Source: Monodelphis domestica (lineage: Eukaryota; Chordata; Mammalia; Didelphimorphia; Didelphidae). From it: a stretch of 64,000 nt of DNA. The notes beneath the pieces are model-generated. The model worked only from the letters and a program-made list of their open reading frames with translations. It had not been told where the DNA came from and did no database searches. The stretch is from assembly GCF_027887165.1 (NCBI RefSeq), contig NC_077227.1:444709895-444773894 (forward strand). Direction: 5' to 3'. A program made the translations under genes and the position numbers. The first letter of the stretch is position 1. Each line of letters starts with the position of its first letter. This document shows positions 11,088 to 22,325 of this stretch, one piece after another.

Positions 11088-11851
11088 TGTGAAGATTGGA
11101 TTTAACTATCTCCTGATTGTAACAATAAAGATACTTAGCTCTTCCTTTATAGTGAAGCTAGAATTGTAATCCACAAACTAGTTTTAGATTTTAATCTACA
11201 AACAGGTGATAGCTCAGTATTTAAGTACATCTACCCATTTTAACCACAAAAAGGTGTTCAGTAACTACAAAAGGTGAACTTACCAAAAAAGGTATTAAGT
11301 AACCCAAAAAGATCTAATCCAACCAAAGAAAGTGAGAACTAAAGAGTGGGTAGTCCTGGAGAAAAGCATCTGCTGTGATTGGTAGATGTGAAATTTAGGG
11401 GAGGTGACACAAGATAAAAAGATTCTTTTAAGAGAGGACAAAAGGCTAAAAGAGAGATATATTTGATTCGAGTTTCGAATTGGATAAGGGATCTCTGTCT
11501 CAAAGTTGGACTTGGATGAGAGACTGGAGATAGTACTTGAGGAGCAACCAGAAGACAGACACCCAGACTGCTTTTCATTTAAATGGTCTTCATTGGTGAG
11601 TGAAAGGCTGACTTAGTGACCTGAAGGCATGAAGCCTCCAGGAAAGACCCATCATCTTGAGACTCTTCCCCTGGCTGGGGCTTAGAAATTTCTAACTGAC
11701 TCAGAAGAAGCCAGAGTTTTTTTTCTCTCTCTCTCTCATTCCTTAATATCTTCCCTCTATTGTAAATAAACTACCATAAATTCATTTTACTTTAGTAATT
11801 CATTTGGGATTTAGAAATTTAAATCCCTAGCAACCACATATTATGTATTCA
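11088..11851 (+). mobile_element. Probable solo LTR nested in L1 copy A
   Basis: About 764 bp with no L1 similarity sit between ORF1 and ORF2 of copy A. The block starts TGTGAAGATT and ends TATTCA, giving the TG...CA ends of an LTR. It holds promoter-like parts in order: inverted CCAAT (tgattggt, near 11378), TATA-like gataaaaag (near 11412) and AATAAA (near 11765). The flanks gagc (11084-11087) and gagt (11852-11855) agree at 3 of 4. A different LTR at 39523-39851 has similar ends (TGTAAAGATT, TATATTCA). Boundaries could be off; about 11852-11880 may also belong to it. Confidence 0.55.
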
Positions 11852-11999
11852 GAGTCCAACCACAAATAAATTTAACAGGTCAAATTATTTATATTCCTAT
11901 ATGGAAAAATGTTATTTATAACTCTTAAAATTGTTCTCATTCTCATAGTAGATAGAGGAATTATTGACAGACAGAGGTTTTAGTATTAAGTTCTTCAAG

Positions 12000-12470
12000 A
12001 TGATATGTAAAAAAGGGAGGGGGAGAGGATGGTACTAAGAGAAACTTGAAGGAAGAAGAAAAATAGAATAAATTATACCACATAAAGAGGCACATGGGGG
12101 TGGGAAGAGGATACTATTATAAGAGGGGGAGGAAGAAAGTGGTAATAGGTCATACTTAAACCTTACTCTCAGTGGAATCAGTTCTGCAAAGGAAGAACAG
12201 CCAGATCTATTGGGACATAGAATTCTATCTTACCCTACAGGGAAGTTGAGAGGAATAACAAAGGGGCACAGTGAAGTGTGGAATATTAAAAAGGAGAGAA
12301 ACGTTGGTGGTAGTGGTGAGAAATAATAGGGGAATAAGAAGGGAGGGAGGGGGTAGGAAAGAAAGTAAAATGGGCAGAGGGTCTGATCAAAAGCAAAACA
12401 CTGGCTTAGAAGGAAATAGTGAAGAAGAAAGAGCAAGACTAAAAGAAGAAATCAAAATAACGGGGAATAC
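12000..12470 (+). other. L1 copy A inter-ORF spacer, purine-rich
   Basis: Runs such as gggagggggagaggat and gggagggagggggtagg lie between the ORF1 and ORF2 remnants, at the same place as the G-rich spacer in the 55-61 kb L1. The long spacer is therefore a lineage trait and not a local accident. Confidence 0.6.
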
Positions 12471-12473
12471 ACA

Positions 12474-13718
12474 AGTGGTAATCATAACACTGAATGTGAA
12501 TGAGATGAACTCACTCATAAAATGGAAGTAGATAGCAGAGTGGGTTAAAAACCCAAATCCTACCATATGTTATGTACAAGACTCGCACATGAGGCAGGTA
12601 GACACACACAGGGTAAAGAAAGAGACTGAAGAAGAATTTATTGGGCATCAACTGAGAAAAAAGGCAGGAGTCACAATCATGATATCTGACGAAGCCACAG
12701 TAGAAACAGATCTGATTAAAAGAGATAAGGAAGGTAATTACATCTTGATAAAAGATAGTAAAGACAATGAAGAAATATCAGTACTCAACATATATGTACT
12801 GAATGGTATAGCATTCAGATTTTTAAAGGAGAAAATATTAGACCTTAAGGAAGAAATAAATAATAAAACTATAGTAATAAGACCTGAGCCTTCCTTTATC
12901 AGATCTAGATAAATGAAACCAAAAAATAAAGAAAGAAGAGAAGTAAATTGAAATCTTGGAAAAATTAGTTAATGTGGAGAAAGATAAATAGGGATTAAAA
13001 AGAGTATAACTTCTTTTCAGCAGCACATGGTATATTCACAAAGATTGACCATGTACCAGGGCATAAAAACATTGCAAACAAATGCAGAAAAGCAGAAATA
13101 ATAAATGCAACTTTTTCAGATAATAATGCAATACAAATTATAATTAGGAAGAGTACATGGAGAGGCAAATCCACTTTTTTTTGGAAATTAAATAATCGGA
13201 TTCTCTAAAACTGGTTGGTTAAAGAAAAAATCATAACAATTAATGATTTCATTGAAGATAATGAGGAAACAACACATCAAAAATTTAGGGACACTGCAAA
13301 ATCAGTATTCAGGGGAAAAATTTATATCTCTGAATTCCTATAGTAACAAAAAAGAGAAAAAGAAGAATTGAAGAATTGAGTGTACAATTAAAAAAAAATT
13401 TAAAAGAATACATTAAAAACACTCAGATAAAGACCAAATTAGAAATCCTAAAAATCATGGGAGATATTAACAAAATTGAAAGTAAAAGAACTATTGAACT
13501 AATAAGATCATGAGCTGGTATTTTGGGAAAAAAAACAAATAAAATAGATAAAGTATTGGTTAATATAATTAAGAAAAAGAAAGAAGAGAACAAAATTAAC
13601 AGTATCATTAATGAAAAGTGTGACCCCACCTCTAATGAAGAGGAAATTAAAGTAATTTTAAGAACTATTTCACCCAATTATATGGCAATAAATATGGCAA
13701 TCTAGGTGAAAGGAATGA
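12474..13718 (+). pseudogene. L1 ORF2 endonuclease and linker remnant (copy A)
   Basis: Starts with the equivalent of TIITLNVN (12475-12500) and carries the gaggcaggtagacacac block (QETH..RVDTH, the first part mutated). A GDLN-like site is damaged near 12880. The SAxHGxFTKIDH equivalent is at about 13020 (cagcacatggtatattcaca). It runs on to tatggcaataaatatgg (YGNKY). Frames are broken several times. The codon that is TAA in the 55-61 kb copy is lysine here (aattaagaaaaagaaag, near 13570). Confidence 0.8.
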
Positions 13719-16700
13719 ATTTTATTTTTTTAAATTTTCTTTTAGTTGCATCATATTCTTTATTTTTTTCCATTTGAATAAGTTTATTTAGTCAATTTAG
13801 AACATTATTCCTTGGTTAAAATAATCACATTATTTCCCTCCTTCCCCTCCACCCACTCTTCCCACAGCCAACATGCAATTTCATTGGGTATTGCATATGT
13901 CCTTGATCAGAACCTATTTCCATGTTGTTTTTTGCATTTGGATGTTCATTTAGAGTCTACATCCCCAACCATATCCCTTCAACCCATGTATTCAAGCAGT
14001 CGTTTTTCTTTGGTATTTTTACTCCCACAGTGTTTCCTCTGGATGTGGATAGTGGTTTTTTTCGTAGGTTCCTCCGAGATGTTCAGGGTCATTGCATTGC
14101 CACTAACGGAGAAGTCCATTACATTCAATTGTACCACAGTGTATCAGTTTCTGTATACAGTGTTTTCCTGGTTCTGCTCCTTTTGCTCTGCATCACTTCC
14201 TGGAGGTTGTTCCAATCTCCATGGAATTCCTCCACTTTATTATTCCTTTGAGCACAATAGTATTCCATCGCCAACATATACCACAATTTGTTCAACCATT
14301 CTCCAATTGAAGGGCATCCCCCCACTTTCCAATTTTTTGCCACCACAAAGAGCGCAGCTCTGAATATTCTTGTATGTCTTTTCCCTTATTGTCTCTTTGG
14401 GGTATAAACCCAGCAGTGCTATGACTGGAACAAAGGGCAGACAGTCTTTTAGTGCACTTTGGGTATAGTTCCAAATTGCCCTCCAGAATGGTTGGATCAA
14501 TTCACAACTCCCCCAGCAATGAATTAATGTTCTGACTTTGCCACATCCCCTCCAGCATTCATTACTTTCCATAGCTGTCATGTTAGCCAATCTGTCAGGT
14601 GTGAGGTGATACCTCAGAGTTGTGTTGATTTGAATCTCTCTGATTATAAGAGATTTAGAGCACCTTTTCATGTGCTTATTAATAGTTTTGATTTCTTTAA
14701 CTGAAAATTGCCTATTCATGTCCCTTGCCTATTTTTCAATTGGAGAATGGCTCGATTTTTTGTACAACTGGTTTAGCTCTTTATAAATTTGAGTAATTAG
14801 ACCTTTGTCAGATGTTTTTGTAATGAAGATTGTCTCCCAATTTGTTGCCTCCCTTCTAATTTTAGTTACATTGGTTTTGTTTGTATAGAAACTTTTTAAT
14901 TTGATGTAATCAAAATTATTGATTTTACATTTTGTGATTTTTTTCTAGTTCTTACTTGATTTTAAAGTCTTTCCTTTTTCAAGGATCTGACAAGTATACT
15001 ATTCTGTGTTCACCTAATTTGCTTATAGTTTCCTTCTTTATATTCAGGTCATTCACCCATTCTGAGTTTATCTTGGTGTAGGGTGTGAAGTGTTGATCCA
15101 AACCTAATCTCTCCCATACTGTCTTCCAATTTTCCTAGCAGTTTTTTTTTTATCAAAAAGTCGGTTTTGGTCCCCAAAACTGGGATCTTTGGGTTTATCA
15201 TAGACTGTTCTGTTGAAGTTATTTACCCCAAGTCTATTCCACTGATCCTCTTTTCTCTCTCTTAGCCAGTACCAAATTGTTTTGATAACCACTGCTTTAT
15301 AGTATAGTTTGAGATCTGGGACTGTAAGTCCTCCTTACTTTGCATTTTTTTCATGCTTTCCCTGGATATCCTTGATCTTTTGTTCTTCCAAATGAACTTT
15401 GTTATGGTTTTTTCTAATTCTATAAAGAAGTTTTTTGGTAGTTCAATGGGTGTTGCACTAAATAAGTAAATTTATTTGGGTAGGATTGTCATTTTTATTA
15501 TGTTAGCTTGTCCCACCCATGAGCAATCAATGTTTTTCCAATTGTTTATGTCTAGTTTTAGTTGTGTGGAGAGTGTTTTGTAGTTGTGTTCATATAGTTC
15601 CTGTGTTTGTCTCGACAGACAGATTCCTAAGTATTTTATATGGTCTAGGGTGATTTTAAATGGAATTTCTCTTTCTAATTCTTGCTGCTGAGATGGATTG
15701 GAGATATATAGAAATGCTGATGACTTATGTGGGTTTATTTTGTATCCTGCAACTTTACTAAAGTTGTTGATTATTTCGACTAGCTTTTTGGTTGATTCTC
15801 TAGGATTCTTTAAGTATACCATCATATCATCCACAAGGAGTGATAGCTTGGTCTCCTCGTTGCCAATTTTAATACCTTCAATTTCTTTTCCTTTTCTAAT
15901 TGCTACTGCTAGTGTTTCTAGTACAATGTTAAATAATAGGGGTGATAATGGTCATCCTTGTTTCACTCCTGTCTTATTGGGAAGGCTTCTAGTTTAGCCC
16001 TATTGCCGATGATGTTTGCTGATGGTTTCATATATATACTGTTTATTATTTTTAGGAAATACCCTCTTGTTCCTATACTTTCTAGTGTTTTCAATAGGAA
16101 TGGGTGTTGTATTTTTATCAAAGGCCTTTTCTGCATCTATTGAGATAATCATGTGATTTTGTCAGTTTGTTTGTTAATATGGTCAATTATGCATATAGTT
16201 TTCCTAATGTTGAACCATCCTTGCATTCCTGGTATGAATCCTACCTGGTCATAGTGAATAACCCTTGTGATGACTTGCTGGAGTCTTTTTGCTAGTATCC
16301 TATTTAAGATTTTTGCATCTATATTCATTAGGGACCATTAGGGACAAACATATAGACCAATCGGTCTATAGTTTTCTTTCTCTGTTTTTGACCTGCCTGA
16401 CTTTGGGATCAGTACCATGTTTGTATCATAAAATGAATTTGGTAGAACTCCTTCTTGGCTTCTTCTGTCAAATAGTTTGTATAATATTGGGATTAGTTGA
16501 TCTTTGAATGTTTGATAGAATTCATTTGTAAATCCATCTGGACCTGGGGATTTTTTCTTAGGGAGTTCTTTGATGGCTTGTTCAATTTCTTTTTCTGATA
16601 TGGGGTTGTTTAGGTAATTTATTTCTTCCTCTGTTAGTCTAGGCAATTTGTATTTTTGTAAGTATTCTTCCATTTCACCTGGATTGCCATATTTGTTGCC

Positions 16701-17098
16701 ATATAATTGAGCATAGTAGTTTTTAATGATTGCCTTAATTTCCTCTTCATTAGAGGTGAGGTCTCCCTTTTCATCTTGGATACTGTCAATTTGGTTTTTT
16801 CTTTCTTTTTTGTTTTAATTAGACTGACTAGTACTTTGTATATTTTATTCGTTTTTTCAAAGTACCAGCTTCTAGTCTTATTTATTAAATCAATAGATCT
16901 TTGACTTTCAATTTTATTAATTTCTCCTTTGAGTTTTAGGATCTCTAATTTAGTCTTCATGATGATTTTTAATTTGTTCACTTTTCTAGTTTTTTAATTT
17001 GCATGCCCAATTCATTGACCTCTGCCCTACTTAATTTGTTAATATATGAACTCAAGGATATAAATTTTCCCCTGAGTACTGCTTTGGCTGACAAAAAC
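13719..17098 (-). mobile_element. L1 copy B, reverse strand, 5'-truncated
   Basis: It begins with a T-rich tail (13719-13765), then the L1 3' UTR, then antisense ORF2 through 17098 (FQxFWDAAKAV region, about codon 290). It abuts copy A on the left and copy C on the right with no clear target duplication, so flanking DNA was probably lost or rearranged. Fewer lesions than copy A. Confidence 0.85.
14125..17098 (-). pseudogene. L1 ORF2 remnant (copy B): linker, RT and C-terminal domain
   Basis: Reverse-strand pieces keep long matches to the ORF2 at 55409-59215: [15 protein letters not shown] (16340-16670), the motif following the FADD box as [10 protein letters not shown] (15805-15834), [17 protein letters not shown] (15472 on), and the zinc-knuckle-like [14 protein letters not shown] (14580 or so). 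The final cysteine motif is intact, but the frame is broken at about 14720, 15290, 15470, 15960, 16340 and 16640. The product would be the reverse transcriptase part of ORF2p; it is dead. Confidence 0.85.
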
Positions 17099-18445
17099 TG
17101 CTGGGAGAATGGGAAAACAGCATGGGAGAAATTAGGCTTAGATAACATCTTACACCTATACCAAGATTAACTCAGAGTGGGTAAATAATTTAAATATAAA
17201 GAGGGGAAATTATAAACAAATCAGGAGACCATAGAATAGTATATCTGTCAGATCTATGGGAAAGAAAGGAATTTAAGACAAAGCAAGAGACAGAGAACAC
17301 AACAAAATATAAAATGAATAATTTTGATTACATTAAATTAAAAAGTTTCTATATAAACAAAACCAATGCAACCAAAATTATAAAGGAAACAACAAATCGG
17401 GGAAAACATTTATAACAAAAATCTCTGACAAAGGCCTAATTTCTCAGATTTACAAGGAGCTAAATCAATTGCACACAAAAAAAATCAAGCCATTACCCAA
17501 TTGAAAAATGGTTAAGGGACTTAAATAGACAGTTTTCAGATAGACATCAAAACTATCAATAAGCACATGAAAAGGTGTTCTAAATCCCTCATAATTAGAG
17601 AAATGCAAATCAAAACAATGCTGAGGTACCACCTCATTCCTTGAAGATTGGTCAATAGAACAGTAAAGGACAATAATAAATGTCAGAGGCAAAATTGGGA
17701 CACTAATGCATTGCTGGTGAGGTTGTGAATGAATCCAGCCTTCTAGAGGGCAATTTGGAATTATGCACAAAGGGATTTAAAAGACTCCCCGCCCTTAGAT
17801 CCAGCCATACCACTGCTCGGTTTGTACCCCCAAAGAGATAATAAGGAAAAAGACTTGTACAAGAATATTCATAGCTGCGCTCTTTGTGGTGGCCAAAAAT
17901 TGGAAAATGAAGGGATGCTCTTTGATTGGGAAATGAATGAACAAATTGTGTTATCTATTGGTGATGGAATACTAATGTGCTAAAAGGAATGATGAACTGG
18001 AGGAATTCCATGTGAAATGGAATGACTTCCAGGAATTGATGCAGAGTGAAAGGAGCAGAACCAGGAGCACATTGTACATAGAAACTAAAACATTGTGGCA
18101 CAATCGAATGTAATGGACTTTTCTACTAGCAGCCATGCAATGATCTAGGACATTTTTGATGGACTTATGAAGAAGAACACTATCCATATCCAGATAAAGA
18201 ACTGTAGGAGTAGAAACACAGAAGAAAAAACATTTCCTTGATCACAGGGTTTGATGGGGAAGTGATTGGAGATGTAGAGTCTAAAAGATCACTCTACTGC
18301 AAATATTAATCATATGGAAATAGGACTTGATCAATGACACATGTAAAACCCAGTTGAATTGCTCTTTAGCTTTGGGAGGAGGGTAGAGAAAGAACATGAA
18401 CATGGAACCATGGAAAATATTCTAAATTAATTAAGTAAATAAAGT
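17099..18445 (+). mobile_element. L1 copy C, 3' end
   Basis: Sense L1 from about codon 930 of ORF2 (ctgggagaatgggaaaacag matches [10 protein letters not shown]) to an A-rich end (aattaattaagtaaataaag). ORF2 remnant ends near 18112. It could be the far part of copy A, separated by copy B and a deletion, or a separate truncated insertion. Confidence 0.75.
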
Positions 18446-19070
18446 TAAAATATTCATAGCCATGCTCTTTATAGTGGCAAGAAAATTGGAAAATGAGGGG
18501 GGAAATCTCCTGCATTGGGGAATGACAGAAAAAAATTGATTGTGGTATCTGATGGTGATGAAATACTATTGTGCTGTAAGGATTGATGATCTGGAAGCTT
18601 TCCATATGAAGTGGGAGAACCTCAATGAACTGATGCAGAATGAAATGAACAGAACCAGAAGAACATTGTACACAGAAAGTAAAACATTGTGTAATAATCC
18701 AATATAATGGACTTTGCTACTAGTAGCAATGCAACAAGCCAGGACTCTCCTTAAGGACTTATGTAAAATAATGCTATCCAAGTTGAGAGAAAGAACTATG
18801 GGAGTAGAAATGCAAAAGCAAGACATATGACATCACTTATCACGTGTATATGTGGGCATTTGAATTGGGGTTTAGGTCTTAAAATATCTCTCTATAACAA
18901 AAATGAATCATATAGAAATAGGTATCAAGTGACAACATTTGTACAACCCAGTGGAATTGCTTTTTGGCTCTGGGAGAGGGTAGGGGAAAAGGGAAGGAAA
19001 GAAAATGAATCATGTAAACATAGAAAAATAGCTTTTAAAAACTAATAAATAAATAGGAATTTTAAAAAAC
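18446..19070 (+). mobile_element. L1 copy D, second 3' end in tandem
   Basis: Restarts within the ORF2 C-terminus (aatattcatagccatgctct) and repeats about the last 570 bp of copy C in the same direction, ending in aaaactaataaataaatagg and an A-rich stretch. Diverged from C throughout, so it is probably an independent insertion or old duplication. Confidence 0.7.
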
Positions 19071-19084
19071 AGATTGTAGGATTG

Positions 19085-19376
19085 TAAATTTTGAACAGAA
19101 GGGTCTAACCCTTTCCTTTTGAAAATAAGGTAATTGAGGCCAGACAGAAATAAAATGGCCTTCCTGGGGCTACACAGTAAATAACTGAGGCAGGATTCAA
19201 ATACAAATCTTCTGGATACTGCCTCTCAAGTATCAGTATTCCCATTTACAAATAAGGAAACTGAGGTTCAAAGAGGCTTATTGATTTTCCAATCCATTAA
19301 CACTAACATGATTCTGGATGGAAAACCTATAACTCAAAAGCAGGTCCCTCTGATTCCAAGTTTTCCAAAATGCTGC
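19085..19376 (-). mobile_element. Two MIR-type fragments
   Basis: 19085-19240 (aaggtaattgaggccagaca; gcaggattcaaatacaaatc) and 19245-19376 (acaaataaggaaactgaggt; ctctgattccaagttttcc). The second is interrupted by the SINE1 that follows. Confidence 0.6.
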
Positions 19377-19380
19377 ATGG

Positions 19381-19440
<60 letters not shown>

Positions 19441-19654
19441 CCCTTACCTTCTTACCTTCCATCTTGGAATCAATACTGTGTATTGGCTCCAAGGTAGAAG
19501 AGTGGTAAAAGCTAGGCAATGGGGGTTAAGTGACTTTCCCAGGGTCACACAGCTAGGAAGTAACTGAAGCCAAGTTTGAACTCACGACCTCCCATCTCTG
19601 GGCCTGGCTCTCAATCCACTGAGTCATCCAGCTGCCCCTTATGGAGATATCTCT
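19377..19654 (-). mobile_element. SINE1-type SINE with expanded tail and target duplication
   Basis: Body 19438-19640: accttcttaccttccatctt, ggaatcaatactgtgtattg, agggtcacacagctagga, caatccactgagtcatcc, agctgcccc. Direct repeats atggagatctct (19377-19388) and atggagatatctct (19641-19654) flank it. A (CT)n tract lies between the left repeat and the SINE tail. Confidence 0.88.
19384..19437. repeat. (CT)27 microsatellite
   Basis: A 54-bp pure CT run at the junction of target duplication and SINE tail. Confidence 0.97.
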
Positions 19655-19674
19655 TGAGAAAGGAATTATATTGT

Positions 19675-19860
19675 TATAATCCTAGAATTTCAGAGCTGGA
19701 AGGAGTCTAAGGAGACCAAAACCCTTTCTCTATATATGAGGAGGTTGAAGACCAAAGAGGGTAAGTGAATTAGCTCATATTGTACCAGTAGGCAGAAGAG
19801 ACAGGAGTAGATTCCGTGAACCCTGTATCTTTTCTCACTAGACTATTTTGCTTCATTCTC
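19675..19860 (-). mobile_element. MIR-type CORE-SINE
   Basis: Antisense: cctagaatttcagagctgga, aggagtctaaggagacc, cagtaggcagaagagacagg, tctcactagactattttgc. Confidence 0.65.
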
Positions 19861-20410
19861 TAGGAAATAATTGTTCAATTTCAACTAATTCCATCTGGTC
19901 ATGCATTCCTCTTTCTCTTATACCTTATAGTTTCTGATCCTTGGGTTATAATCTGTCTGGAGAAGCAAGGTGCACTTCTTCATTCTATTTAAGGTTAGAC
20001 TATCATTCTCAAGCTTTCTTCCATGGAGAATACTCTTCAGGTCAGAAAGAGAGCCCTGGAGAGAGAAGCCATAAACTCCAAGGGAATCTGACAGATTGTC
20101 TCACTTATCTTCTTCTGCCAGCATCTAGACCATTTGAAATTGTCTTTGTTCTTCATTCTACCTCTTTTTATATCTTCTGCAAATACTGAGCTAGAGGAGT
20201 TCAGGACCTCGGGCACTTTGGGGGGTGGAGGGGAAATGCTAAGTCCCTGGGAGTTAATTAGTACAGTCTAAATCATCTCCTGCAATGTTTATACTGTCTT
20301 GCTTTGGGAAAACTTGGTACCAAAAAACAAAGGCAGGTGAGTCTACCATTTCTCAATCTATGTTCCCACTCAGAACTGTCTCTTTCCCCCAAAGTGATAA
20401 CTGAGGAGTC
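19861..20410. other. Unassigned
   Basis: No repeat or exon recognised; one 82-codon frame has no feature of interest. Confidence 0.5.
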
Positions 20411-20414
20411 TCTT

Positions 20415-20770
20415 GGATAAGTCTGGATCTCAGTTTTTTTAATCTATAAAAAAGTTCACAAAACTAAATAATCTTTAAATTGCTTTCCTGTTCTGGCATT
20501 CTGTCAGTCTCTGAAGTCAGTTTGCCTTTCTATGACTCAATTTAATAAGCTGTACAATGGAAATAATGCCTACACTATTTTACAATTCTAATATAAAAAT
20601 CAAATGAGTACCTTAAAAAGTATAGAAATGGCAAAGTGGGGAGAACACTGGTGTGAGAGTCATGGGAAAAGTCACTTGTCAGTATGCTCCTCTTTAAGCT
20701 GAGAATGTTGGACTAGATAACTTTTCTGGTCTTGCTTACTTGTCTGATCTGTTATTTTAGAACCCTGAAA
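20415..20770 (+). mobile_element. MIR-type fragments in sense
   Basis: At least two pieces: 20515-20640 (tgactcaatttaataagctg; acaatggaaataatgcctac) and 20650-20770 (gtcatgggaaaagtcacttg; gaatgttggactagataac). Confidence 0.5.
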
Positions 20771-21324
20771 ATTTATACATTGTTTTAAGACATTATTATG
20801 GCCACCCAGGATAAATGGATCACAGGTAGTAGCTTTCTAGAAACAGAATATTTTCTTGATCTGATTTCTAATCACCTGATTTTTCTTCTTAATGTTTGAT
20901 TGTTGCTCTGTTTTTCTCCACATCTATGGCTACTCCCTAACTCATGTCTCCTAATCCAAGAGCAGAAGCCCTTTCTTGTAGCAAATATGTATAGTCAACC
21001 AATATAAATCAACACATAGATGATGCCTGAGCATGCAAGTGTGATTCCGCATCCATAGTCCATCAGCTCTCTGCCAAGAGGTGAGAAGGTAGCTTCATCA
21101 CTCCTTTTTTTTCACCACTCTTTTCAAACATGATTGCTTACTGCTTCAGTCAGGGTTCTGTGCTCCTTCAAAGTTGTTTCCTTTCACATTTGTTGTGCCA
21201 ATAACTTTTCAAATCCAAACCCTCTGGGCCTGGTTATGACAGCATCACTCTGCTAACCAAATGGAAAACATATTAAAGGATACCCTTTGTGCTGGAAACC
21301 TCAAAGAAGATACAGGGGAAAGTG
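20771..21324. other. Unassigned
   Basis: No repeat or exon recognised in about 550 bp. Confidence 0.5.
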
Positions 21325-21520
21325 AATTAGATATGGGGTCAGAAAGCTGAAGGCTCAAATCTGAGTTCTCTTCATTACTCCCTATGTGAACAAGGTTGTT
21401 TCACTTCTCTAATCTGAAAGTCAGGAAGATTTGAGTTCAAGTCCTAGTCATTCATTATATTACTATAGGCAAGTCAGTCAAATTGTCAGTGCTCTGGTGA
21501 CTTTTAAGTTGCCAATTTAC
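21325..21520 (+). mobile_element. Two tRNA-head SINE/MIR fragments
   Basis: Repeated pattern 'aggctcaaatctgagttct' then 'caaggttgtttcacttctct', and 'gatttgagttcaagtcctag' then 'ataggcaagtcagtc'. Confidence 0.5.
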
Positions 21521-21574
21521 ATCAGAGAAAGGAGTATCCATATCAGGAGTTGCTCATATTAATGATATCACAGG

Positions 21575-21810
21575 TCTACATATATACAAATATACATATG
21601 TATACATATATGTATATTTATATGCAGTATGCATATGTTTGAATTTGTATGTATAATTTATGTTATATACACATACAATTATATATATATATACATATAC
21701 ATATACATATACACACACAGAGAAACAGAGGGAGGGGAAGAGAAGAAGAAGGAGGAGGAGGAGAAAAAAAAGAGAAGGAAGGATGGAGAGAGGAAGGAAA
21801 GAGAACAAAA
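21575..21810. repeat. TA/CA microsatellite joined to a purine tract
   Basis: 21575-21720 is (tatg/taca/ta/ca) and 21720-21805 is nearly pure purine (gggaggggaagagaagaag and similar). Long frames on both strands here are low-complexity artefacts. Confidence 0.85.
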
Positions 21811-21879
21811 CAGGCCTCCAAAGTCTCATCTGGCTTCTGTGAGGATTGTCTTTTACTTCCCAGGGAGACTTTCTTGCAC

Positions 21880-22128
21880 ATCCTTCCAAGCATAGCTCAA
21901 ACAGCACCTCCTACACAAGGCTTTTCCAGTTCTTTGTGGTTATTAGCATTCTCTCTCTACCTTTTGAAATTCTATACTTTGCATTTACTTGCTTATATAT
22001 GTGTTGTAATCCTTCCCCCTTCCCCCACCTCTGCCCCCTTCTCCTCCAATAAAATCTCTGTAATGAGAACGGTTTGCTTTGCATGGTTCCTTGCACTTAG
22101 TAGGTACTTATTAAATATTTGTTGAATG
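21880..22128 (+). mobile_element. L2 3' end
   Basis: catagctcaaacagcacctc, ctacacaaggcttttccagt, and the tail cttagtaggtacttattaaa then atatttgttgaatgg, in sense order. Confidence 0.75.
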
Positions 22129-22224
22129 GAACTAACTCAACTCAAGATATTATTACATGCATATTACACTTTGTAACCCATCTCCCTTCCCCAAACAAAT
22201 TCTTGTTAGAATTTAATTTAAGAA

Positions 22225-22325
22225 TTCTCTTTAAGAGCTAGACCCATTTTAAACTTTTGCTTTTGTGTCCTCAGTGCTTTGCAGTTTGTAGGTACTTCAC
22301 TTAATAAATGTTTGTTAACTTGCAT
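22225..22325 (+). mobile_element. L2 terminal fragment
   Basis: gtgtcctcagtgctttgcag, tttgtaggtacttcacttaa, taaatgtttgttaac. Confidence 0.65.

Larger units (their letters stand above)
9376..13718 (+). mobile_element. Decayed L1 copy A, 5' portion
   Basis: A forward L1 with 5' UTR (9376 to about 10105), ORF1 remnant, spacer, and ORF2 up to about codon 430, where it meets reverse copy B. It opens with aagatcaaggtggcagag. Its 5' UTR has no similarity that I can see to the 5' UTR of the L1 at 55-61 kb, although the coding parts align. The spacer is interrupted by an LTR (11088-11851). Many stops and indels make it older than the 55-61 kb copy. Confidence 0.85.

Noticed and set aside
13812..14363. 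183-codon plus-strand frame
   Set aside because: It is the antisense of the L1 copy B 3' UTR and ORF2 end; the same shadow occurs at 55209-55541 in the young L1.
13719..18445. Copies B and C as one twin-primed L1 insertion
   Set aside because: Both contain the same 3' region of the L1, whereas twin priming splits one copy without repeating its 3' end.
21554..22125. Overlapping frames of 60-158 codons on both strands
   Set aside because: They run through TA/CA and purine microsatellite and give tyrosine/isoleucine and lysine/glutamate runs.
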